Shown one piece after another: positions 1 to 5,250 of a stretch of DNA of 5,250 bases. Where the stretch lies: the NCBI GenBank assembly GCA_964475385.1, contig CAYYWV010000144.1, forward strand, positions 1 through 5,250. Direction: 5' to 3'. The stretch comes from CAYYWV01 sp964475385 (GTDB lineage: Bacteria > Pseudomonadota > Alphaproteobacteria > JAAXGF01). Position 1 is the stretch's first letter; each line of letters starts with the position of its first letter. The notes beneath the pieces are model-generated. The model was not told where the DNA came from and searched no databases. It saw only the letters and a program-made list of their open reading frames with translations. Both the position numbers and the translations under genes were made by a program.

Positions 1-768
1 CGCAAGGTGCACAACCGGCGCTCCTTCGCGAGCCCGCAGATCATCGTCTGCGTGCCTTCGGGCTCGACCGCGGTCGAGCGCCGCGCGATCCAGGAATCGG
101 CCGAGAGCGCGGGCGCGCGCCGGGTCTTCCTGATCGAGGAGCCGATGGCGGCGGCGATCGGCGCCGGGCTCCCGGTCACCGAGCCCACGGGCTCGATGGT
201 GGTCGACATCGGCGGCGGCACCACCGAGGTGGCGGTGCTCTCGCTCGGCGGGATCGTGTACTCGCGCTCGGTTCGGGTCGGCGGCGACAAGATGGACGAG
301 GCGATCATCGGCTATATCCGCCGCAACCACAATCTTCTGGTCGGCGAGGGAAGCGCCGAGCGGATCAAGAAACAGATCGGCTCCGCCTGCCCGCCCGAGG
401 ACGGCGACGGCGAGGTGATGGAGATCAAGGGCCGCGACCTGATGAACGGCGTGCCCAAGGAGCTCATCATCAGCCAGCGCCAGATCGCCGAGAGCCTGGC
501 CGAGCCGGTCGGCGCCATCATCGAGGCGGTCAAGGTCGCGCTCGAGCAGACCCCGCCCGAGCTCGCCGCCGACATCGTGGACAAGGGGATCGTGCTCACC
601 GGCGGCGGCGCGCTGCTCGGCAACCTCGACTTCGTGCTGCGTCATGCGACCGGGCTTCCGGTCTCGATCGCCGACGAGCCCCTGTCCTGCGTCGCTCTCG
701 GAACGGGGCGCTGCCTCGAAGAGATGAAGACGCTCAAGCACGTCCTGTACAACCAATACGAAACCTGA
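1..768 (+). CDS. mreB: Rod shape-determining protein MreB, 5'-truncated by the window edge
   Basis: Bacterial actin homologue that forms ATP-dependent antiparallel filaments on the inner face of the cytoplasmic membrane and positions the side-wall synthesis complex. The reading frame is open from base 1, so the first 255 visible residues continue an N-terminal part lying upstream; about 90 residues are missing against the usual length near 347, including the first phosphate-binding loop and the amphipathic start. Visible actin-fold motifs, numbered from base 1, are IEEPMAAAIG (about 45-54, containing acidic residues used for ATP hydrolysis in this family), DIGGGTTEV (69-77, phosphate 2 loop) and LTGGGALL (199-206, adenosine motif). 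The stretch from VPSGSTAVERRAI through VALEQTPPELAADI closely resembles proteobacterial MreB as I know it. The GTG at 7 is an internal valine codon, not a start. The gene stops with TGA at 766-768 and is first of the five visible co-directional genes. Its identity is essentially certain. Confidence 0.98.
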   Translation, partial: RKVHNRRSFASPQIIVCVPSGSTAVERRAIQESAESAGARRVFLIEEPMAAAIGAGLPVTEPTGSMVVDIGGGTTEVAVLSLGGIVYSRSVRVGGDKMDEAIIGYIRRNHNLLVGEGSAERIKKQIGSACPPEDGDGEVMEIKGRDLMNGVPKELIISQRQIAESLAEPVGAIIEAVKVALEQTPPELAADIVDKGIVLTGGGALLGNLDFVLRHATGLPVSIADEPLSCVALGTGRCLEEMKTLKHVLYNQYET

Positions 769-816
769 GTTCGGGATCGACGGGTGAGGAAAGCGTGACC
801 GGCGGCGCCAGCCATT

Positions 817-823
817 GAGAGGG
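817..823 (+). promoter_or_regulatory. Ribosome binding site for mreC
   Basis: GAGAGGG lies four bases upstream of the GTG at 828, with a GAGGG core matching the anti-Shine-Dalgarno sequence. The in-frame TGA at 816-818 prevents any start further upstream, so the site supports GTG 828 as the mreC start. The spacing is slightly shorter than optimal. The next in-frame ATG (858) has no comparable purine run before it. Confidence 0.6.
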
Positions 824-827
824 CGGT

Positions 828-1709
828 GTGAGGTATCCTGGCGGTTCCCTGAAACGCATGACCCTGCCGGTCAAAGGCTGGCTCCAACGCTTCGCCCTCG
901 TTCTTTTCGTGGCCGCGGCGCTCGGGCTGATGGTCATGGGGCGCGCCGACATCCGCCTGGTCGAACGTCTCCGGGTCGCCATCACCGATGCGGCGGCGCC
1001 GGTTCTCGATGTGCTTTCGCGCCCCGTCGCCAGCGTGAACGAGGCGATCGCCTACGGCCGCGAGCTTCTCTATCTGCGCGCCGAGAACGCCCGGCTGCGC
1101 GAAGAGAACGCGCGGCTGCGCCACTGGGAGGCGGTGGCCCGTAAGCTCGCCCAAGAGAACCTCGCGTTTCGCTCGCTTCTCAACATGGTCGACGATCCGC
1201 AGCTCGCGTTCGTAAGCGCCCGGGTGGTGGGCGATTCGGGCGGGGCCTTCGTGCGGACGGTGCTGATCAACGCCGGCGCGGCCGACGGGGTGCGCAAAGG
1301 GCAGGCGGTGATCACCGGCGACGGGCTGGTCGGACGCATCGTCGAGACCGGCGAGCGCAGCGCGCGGGTGCTTCTGCTGACCGATCTCAACGCGCGCGTT
1401 CCGGTGGTCGTCGAGCAGACCCGCGTGCCCGCGATTCTCGCCGGCGACAACAGCGATCGCCCGCGGCTGACGTTCATACCCGTGAACGCGACCGTCACGC
1501 TGGGCGAGCGCATCGTCACCTCGGGCCAAGGGGGCATGCTGCCGCCGGGCCTTCCGGTCGGCACCGTCGCTGCGATCGAGGACGGCGTGATTCGGGTCGA
1601 GCCTTTCGTCGATTGGGCGATGCTCGAGTATGTCCGGGTGCTTGACTACGCGCTGCCGGGGGTGCTGCCGGCGACGCGTGTCGCCGACCGCGCGGGACCG
1701 CTGCAATGA
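828..1709 (+). CDS. mreC: Rod shape-determining protein MreC
   Basis: Periplasmic, membrane-anchored scaffold of the elongation complex. In characterised bacteria MreC self-associates, contacts MreD and MreB, and binds the non-catalytic region of PBP2 to switch it and RodA on. The 293-residue product has a short basic cytoplasmic start, one membrane segment at about 20-38, a coiled coil at about 72-118 (YLRAENARLREENARLR and following), and then the two-part beta domain at about 125-275. That domain includes family-typical LINAGAADGVRKGQAV (146-161) and TSGQGGMLPPGLPVGTV (231-247). The tail after the beta domain is short, about 18 residues, so the protein is shorter than the roughly 367 residues of Escherichia coli MreC and lacks a long C-terminal extension. 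The start chosen is GTG 828, backed by GAGAGGG just upstream. ATG 858 would remove ten residues without affecting the anchor and cannot be excluded. It follows mreB after 59 bases and overlaps mreD by four. Confidence 0.96.
   Translation: MRYPGGSLKRMTLPVKGWLQRFALVLFVAAALGLMVMGRADIRLVERLRVAITDAAAPVLDVLSRPVASVNEAIAYGRELLYLRAENARLREENARLRHWEAVARKLAQENLAFRSLLNMVDDPQLAFVSARVVGDSGGAFVRTVLINAGAADGVRKGQAVITGDGLVGRIVETGERSARVLLLTDLNARVPVVVEQTRVPAILAGDNSDRPRLTFIPVNATVTLGERIVTSGQGGMLPPGLPVGTVAAIEDGVIRVEPFVDWAMLEYVRVLDYALPGVLPATRVADRAGPLQ
1080..1121 (+). repeat. Tandem 21-base heptad repeat in the mreC coiled coil
   Basis: Two adjacent 21-base units (1080-1100 and 1101-1121) are identical at 18 of 21 positions and encode AENARLR then EENARLR, residues 85-98 of MreC. 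Each unit is exactly one coiled-coil heptad, with leucine and asparagine or alanine at likely core positions. The near identity at DNA level, including the same CGG CTG CGC codons, suggests either a duplication of one heptad or convergent codon choice in a GC-rich genome. Confidence 0.7.
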
Positions 1710-2221
1710 CGGCCGAGGCCTTGCACCGGATCGAGAAGGGCTTGCGCGGCCTTGCCCCGTTCGCGCTCACGCTCGCGCTGGTGTTCGCGGTGATGTTGCC
1801 TTTGCCGATCCCGGGCTTTGCCCAGATCATGCCGGCGGTGAGCCTGATCGCGGTTTATCATTGGAGCATTTACCGCCCCGACCTTCTGCCTTTGAGCGCG
1901 ACCTTCGCGGTCGGGTTGATCCAGGATGCGCTTACCGGGGCGCCGCTCGGGCTTACGAGCTTCGTCCTCTTGCTTTTGCGCACGGTGGTCGTCTCTCAGC
2001 GCCGCTTCTTCCACGGCAAGACCTTTATGGTCGAGTGGTGGGGGTTCATGCTGGTCGCCCCGGGCGCAATGTTCGTGAGCTGGGCGCTCGCTTCGCTCTA
2101 CTTCGGCGCTCTCGTCAATCCGAGGGCCGCGGGCGTCCAGCTCCTGCTGACGATCGCGTTTTATCCGGGGCTGACCTGGCTGTTCGGACGCGTCCAGCAC
2201 AGCCTTCTGAAGCGGGCCTGA
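1706..2221 (+). CDS. mreD: Rod shape-determining protein MreD
   Basis: Small polytopic inner-membrane protein of the elongation complex that partners MreC and is needed for rod shape; its exact biochemical role is not settled. The product is 171 residues, close to the usual 160-170, and is mostly hydrophobic. About five or six membrane segments can be picked out, roughly at 15-34, 37-52, 59-76, 82-98, 112-134 and 142-160. The best family signature is HWSIYRPDLLP (52-62) followed by GLIQDALTGAPLGL (70-83), the conserved MreD pattern of an aromatic/Arg-Pro segment and a Gly-Leu...Asp...Gly loop. The N-terminus is basic and the C-terminus ends in a short basic helix. The ATG overlaps the mreC stop as ATGA (1706-1709), so ribosomes finishing mreC probably re-initiate here. 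Only a weak GGGA at 1694-1697 serves as a Shine-Dalgarno sequence. Confidence 0.95.
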   Translation: MTAEALHRIEKGLRGLAPFALTLALVFAVMLPLPIPGFAQIMPAVSLIAVYHWSIYRPDLLPLSATFAVGLIQDALTGAPLGLTSFVLLLLRTVVVSQRRFFHGKTFMVEWWGFMLVAPGAMFVSWALASLYFGALVNPRAAGVQLLLTIAFYPGLTWLFGRVQHSLLKRA

Positions 2222-2222
2222 G

Positions 2223-4085
2223 ATGCCGCATCGCGACCGCGAACGCACCCGAATCTTCACCCGACGGGCGGCGCTTCTCGCCGGCGGGCAGTTCGCGCTT
2301 TTCTCGACGCTCGTCGGCAGGCTCTACTACCTTCAGGTCGTCCAGGCGGATCGCTATGCGATGCTCGCCGACGAGAACCGCATTAACCTACGGCTTTTGC
2401 CGCCGCCTCGCGGGCGGATCTTCGATCGCGCGGGCGAGCCGCTCGCCGTCAATCGGCTGAACTACCGGGTGGTGCTCGTCACCGAGCAGGCCGGCAGTCT
2501 TGAGGAAACGCTGGACGCGCTGGGACGCATCATCCCCGTGTCTGAACGCGATCGCGCGCGCGTCTTGCGCGAATCCCGCCGCAAGCGGGGGTTCGTGCCG
2601 ATCACCGTGCGCGAGAACCTCGATTGGACCGAGGTTTCGCGCATCGAGGTCAACGCCCCCGACCTGCCGGGGGTGATGATCGACGTCGGCCAGACCCGCG
2701 ACTATCCGCTCGGCCCTGTGCTCAGCCATGTGGTCGGCTATGTCGCTGCGGTGTCGGAAAAGGATCTCACGGGCGATCCTCTTCTCGAGCTTCCCGACTT
2801 CCGGATCGGCAAAAGCGGGATCGAGAAGGTCTACGACAAGGCTCTGCGGGGGACGGCTGGCAACAGCCAGGTCGAAGTGAACGCCTATGGCCGTGTGATC
2901 CGCGAGCTCGCGCGCGAGGAGGGACGGCCGGGCGACGATCTGACGCTTACCATCGATGCGGGGCTCCAGCGTTTCGTGGTCGACCGGCTCGGCGAGGAAA
3001 GCGCCTCGGTGGTCATTCTCGATGTTTACACCGGCGAAGTGATGGCGCTCGCCTCCAACCCTTCGTTCGACCCCAACGCCTTCAACAAGGGGCTGTCGAG
3101 CGCCGAATGGAAGGCGCTTGTCCACAACCCGCGCAAGCCGCTGATCGACAAGGCCATCGCCGGCCAGTATCCGCCGGGTTCGACGTTCAAGATGGTGGTC
3201 GCGCTCGCCGCCCTTGAGTCCGGCGTGGTGACGCCCGAGCACCGGGTCTTCTGCACCGGGAGCTTCAAGCTCGGCGACCGCGTATTCCACGACTGGAAGC
3301 GCGGCGGGCACGGCGATGTGGACATGCTGGCGGCGATTCAGCAGTCCTGCGATGTCTACTTCTACGACATCGCCAAGCGCGTCGGTATCGAGCGGATCGC
3401 CGCCATGGCGCGCCGTTTCGGGTTTGGCGTTCCGACCGGCATCGATCTCACCGGCGAGCGCCCCGGACTGGTTCCCGACAAGGACTGGAAGTTGAGCCGG
3501 TTCGGCGTGCCCTGGCAGCAGGGCGAGACCCTGGTCGTCGGCATCGGCCAGGGATATCTGCTGGCGACGCCTCTTCAGCTCGCGGTGATGACCGCGCGCC
3601 TCGCCAACGGCGGCAAGGCGGTCGCGCCGCGCTTGGTCCGCGGCCGAGGGAAGGTTCCGGCGCCGCCGTCCATGGGGATTCCGCGCGAGCTTCTCGCCGT
3701 GGTCAACGAGGGCATGAACTTGGTGACCAACAGCCGCCGCGGAACCGCCTATCGCGCCCGTATCCCCGATCCTGAGATGGCGATGGCGGGCAAGACCGGC
3801 ACCGCCCAGGTGCGGCGCATCACGAAGAGCGAGCGGCTCAAGGGGATCATCAAAAACGAGGACCGCCCCTGGGAGGAGCGCGACCACGCTCTGTTCGTGG
3901 CTTTTGCGCCGGTCAAGCGGCCGCGCTATGCGGTCGCGGTGGTGGTCGAGCACGGCGGCTCGGGCTCGAAGGCCGCCGCGCCGATCGCCCGCGACGTGTT
4001 GCGCGAGACCCTGCGGCGCGATCCCGCGCGTCGGAGCGGCGCTGAGAAGCTGGCCGCTCGCGGCGACGGCGCTGGCGACGCATGA
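2223..4085 (+). CDS. mrdA: Penicillin-binding protein 2, class B elongation transpeptidase
   Basis: Monofunctional D,D-transpeptidase that cross-links nascent peptidoglycan during side-wall growth, working with RodA and activated by MreC; it is the target of mecillinam in Escherichia coli. The product is 620 residues (633 in E. coli). It has a basic N-terminus, one membrane anchor at about 16-38, a pedestal/dimerisation domain from about 55 containing RGRIFDRAGEPLAVNR (63-78) and GKSGIEKVYDKALRGTAG (196-213), and a transpeptidase domain from about 240 to 597. All three active-site motifs are present: S320-T-F-K323 within PPGSTFK (nucleophile Ser320), S375-C-D377, and K524-T-G526 within AGKTGTAQV. 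The GIGQGYLLATPLQLA block (440-454) and DHALFVAFAP (554-563) are also family-typical. The last 20 or so residues are polar and probably disordered. The start lies one base after the mreD stop, with only a weak purine-rich stretch (GAAGCGGG, 2209-2216) before it, so coupling to mreD is likely. Confidence 0.97.
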   Translation: MPHRDRERTRIFTRRAALLAGGQFALFSTLVGRLYYLQVVQADRYAMLADENRINLRLLPPPRGRIFDRAGEPLAVNRLNYRVVLVTEQAGSLEETLDALGRIIPVSERDRARVLRESRRKRGFVPITVRENLDWTEVSRIEVNAPDLPGVMIDVGQTRDYPLGPVLSHVVGYVAAVSEKDLTGDPLLELPDFRIGKSGIEKVYDKALRGTAGNSQVEVNAYGRVIRELAREEGRPGDDLTLTIDAGLQRFVVDRLGEESASVVILDVYTGEVMALASNPSFDPNAFNKGLSSAEWKALVHNPRKPLIDKAIAGQYPPGSTFKMVVALAALESGVVTPEHRVFCTGSFKLGDRVFHDWKRGGHGDVDMLAAIQQSCDVYFYDIAKRVGIERIAAMARRFGFGVPTGIDLTGERPGLVPDKDWKLSRFGVPWQQGETLVVGIGQGYLLATPLQLAVMTARLANGGKAVAPRLVRGRGKVPAPPSMGIPRELLAVVNEGMNLVTNSRRGTAYRARIPDPEMAMAGKTGTAQVRRITKSERLKGIIKNEDRPWEERDHALFVAFAPVKRPRYAVAVVVEHGGSGSKAAAPIARDVLRETLRRDPARRSGAEKLAARGDGAGDA

Positions 4086-4088
4086 GGG
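4084..4088 (+). promoter_or_regulatory. Ribosome binding site for mrdB, overlapping the mrdA stop codon
   Basis: GAGGG sits seven bases before the ATG at 4096, a near-ideal Shine-Dalgarno position. Its first two bases are the last two of the mrdA TGA stop (4083-4085), so a ribosome ending mrdA stops directly on the site that recruits initiation for mrdB. This decides the mrdB start. Confidence 0.75.
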
Positions 4089-4095
4089 CCTCGCG

Positions 4096-5247
4096 ATGAG
4101 CCTTGGCGGCTATGGCGGAAACGCGCGGCCGATGCCCATCGGCCAGAAGCTCCGCCAGATCACCTGGGGGCTCGTGCTCTTGATTGTGGCGACCGCCGGG
4201 GTCGGCTTTGCGATGCTCTACTCGGCCGGCAACGGGAGCTTCGAGCCCTGGGCCTGGCGGCAGATTCTGCGTTTCGGCGTCGGGCTTGTCGCGATGTGCG
4301 TGATCGCGCTGATCGATGTCCGGGTCTGGCTGCGCTACGCCTACGCGCTCTACGGGATTGGGCTCGCGCTTTTGGTCGCGACCGAGGTCATGGGCGTGAC
4401 GGGAATGGGGGCGCAGCGCTGGGTCGATCTGTGGTTGGTTCAGATTCAGCCCTCCGAGGTGATGAAGATCGCGCTGGTGCTCGCGCTTGCGCGCTACTTC
4501 CATGGCCTCACGCCCGAGGAAACGCGGCGGCCCGTAATGTTGATCGCGCCGGCGTTTCTCGTGTTGGTGCCGGCCGGGCTGGTCCTGCGCCAACCCGACC
4601 TCGGCACCGCGCTTTTGCTCATGGTGACCGGGGGCACTCTGTTTTTCCTGGCCGGGGTGCGGCTATGGGTGTTCGGGGCCGTGCTCGCCGCCGCGATCGC
4701 TGCGGTGCCCATCGGCTGGCAGTTTCTGCGTCCCTATCAGAAGGAGCGCGTGTTCACCTTTCTCAACCCCGAACGCGATCCGCTCGGCGCCGGCTATCAC
4801 ATTCTGCAATCGAAGATCGCGCTCGGTTCGGGCGGGGTGTTCGGCAAAGGCTTTCTCGCCGGGACTCAGAGCCACCTCAACTTTCTGCCCGAGAAGCAGA
4901 CCGATTTCATCTTCACCATGCTGGCCGAGGAGTTCGGCCTGGTCGGCGCGGTCGGGCTGATCGGGCTCTATGCGCTGATCCTGATCTACGGCATCGCCAT
5001 CAGCCTGCGCGCGACCAGCCAGTTCGCCCGTCTGGTCGCCATGGGGCTGACGACCACCTTCTTCGTCTACGGCTTCATCAACATCGCCATGGTGACCGGG
5101 CTCGTCCCGGTCGTGGGGGTGCCGTTGCCGCTGGTGTCCTACGGCGGCACCGCGCTGATGACGCTCCTGATCAGTTTCGGGATTCTGATCGGCGTCTATG
5201 TGCATCGCGACGTGGCGATCCCGCGCCGCGGCGCCGTCGGCGGTTGA
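4096..5247 (+). CDS. mrdB: RodA, SEDS-family peptidoglycan glycosyltransferase
   Basis: Integral-membrane polymerase that assembles lipid II into glycan strands for side-wall growth, paired with PBP2 encoded just upstream. The 383-residue product is close to the usual length of about 370-380 and has about ten membrane segments, from about 22-44 to 352-369. SEDS landmarks are GAQRWVDLWLVQIQPSEVMK (105-124), RQPDLGTALL (165-174), the large extracellular loop with GTQSHLNFLPEKQTDFIF (256-273) containing the putative catalytic Asp270 (equivalent to E. coli RodA Asp262), and the C-terminal signature ending VPLPLVSYGG (342-351). The frame is open further upstream to an ATG at 3904, but that region lies inside mrdA and encodes an Arg/Ser/Ala-rich segment typical of an out-of-frame reading. 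ATG 4096, with GAGGG seven bases before it, is the best start; ATG 4132 is a weaker alternative. The gene is also called rodA. Confidence 0.97.
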   Translation: MSLGGYGGNARPMPIGQKLRQITWGLVLLIVATAGVGFAMLYSAGNGSFEPWAWRQILRFGVGLVAMCVIALIDVRVWLRYAYALYGIGLALLVATEVMGVTGMGAQRWVDLWLVQIQPSEVMKIALVLALARYFHGLTPEETRRPVMLIAPAFLVLVPAGLVLRQPDLGTALLLMVTGGTLFFLAGVRLWVFGAVLAAAIAAVPIGWQFLRPYQKERVFTFLNPERDPLGAGYHILQSKIALGSGGVFGKGFLAGTQSHLNFLPEKQTDFIFTMLAEEFGLVGAVGLIGLYALILIYGIAISLRATSQFARLVAMGLTTTFFVYGFINIAMVTGLVPVVGVPLPLVSYGGTALMTLLISFGILIGVYVHRDVAIPRRGAVGG

Positions 5248-5250
5248 GCG

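Noticed and set aside
375..377. Reading the Cys in the SCD motif of PBP2 (residues 375-377 of the mrdA product) as unusual
   Set aside because: The middle residue of the SxN/SxD motif varies in the family (Ala in Escherichia coli PBP2), and to my knowledge Cys is common in PBP2 of other bacteria. The essential Ser and Asp are present. Coordinates given are protein residues.
799..814. Possible hairpin in the mreB-mreC gap around GGCGGCGCCAGCC
   Set aside because: The arms pair over only three or four bases with a mismatch and a tiny loop, and no T run follows, so it supports neither a terminator nor a regulatory hairpin.
642..1706. A 354-codon minus-strand open frame opposite the mreB end and mreC
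   Set aside because: Its composition is the same low-information Arg/His/Asp-rich type, with no motif, and it spans two genes with strong family matches on the other strand.
1630..2460. A 276-codon plus-strand open frame across the mreC end, mreD and the mrdA start
   Set aside because: It runs out of frame through three well-supported genes and its translation is Arg/Ala/Pro-rich with no domain. It is a shadow frame.
2388..3953. A 521-codon open frame on the minus strand, antisense to mrdA
   Set aside because: It lies wholly inside mrdA, and its translation is rich in His, Arg, Asp and Ala with no recognisable domain. Long antisense frames are expected in GC-rich genes with strong third-position bias.
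3904..4095. Upstream extension of the mrdB frame to ATG 3904
   Set aside because: The 64 added residues are Arg/Ala/Ser-rich, lie almost wholly inside the conserved C-terminal part of mrdA, and have no membrane or SEDS character. ATG 4096 has a well-placed Shine-Dalgarno sequence.

Overview
The window is one continuous, co-directional block of the cell-elongation (rod-shape) gene cluster, in the order mreB (5'-truncated) - mreC - mreD - mrdA (PBP2) - mrdB (rodA), all on the + strand. It is GC-rich throughout, with strong G/C bias at third codon positions. The MreB and PBP2 sequences are clearly of Gram-negative type. Having all five genes adjacent and in this order is typical of Alphaproteobacteria (as in Caulobacter and Rhodobacter), whereas Escherichia coli keeps mreBCD and mrdAB at separate loci. 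With the high GC and short MreC tail, I infer a rod-shaped or elongating alphaproteobacterium, perhaps Rhodospirillales-like. The genus cannot be read from this sequence.

Layout: bases 1-768 hold the C-terminal three quarters of MreB. A 59-base gap, the only real intergenic space in the window, leads to mreC (828-1709, GTG start). mreC overlaps mreD (1706-2221) by an ATGA stop/start. mrdA (2223-4085) begins one base after mreD stops. The mrdA stop codon overlaps the Shine-Dalgarno sequence of mrdB (4096-5247), which ends three bases before the window does. No promoter, terminator, RNA gene, mobile element or CRISPR is visible. The tight junctions point to a single transcript with translational coupling, whose promoter would lie upstream of the truncated mreB.

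Together the genes encode the Rod complex (elongasome). MreB filaments on the inner face of the membrane orient the machine. MreC and MreD link the cytoskeleton to the periplasmic enzymes and activate them. RodA polymerises lipid II into glycan strands, and PBP2 cross-links those strands into the side wall. All visible catalytic motifs are intact. I found no undescribed system here: this is a well-conserved housekeeping locus, and the findings are limited to translation-initiation details and one small coding repeat.
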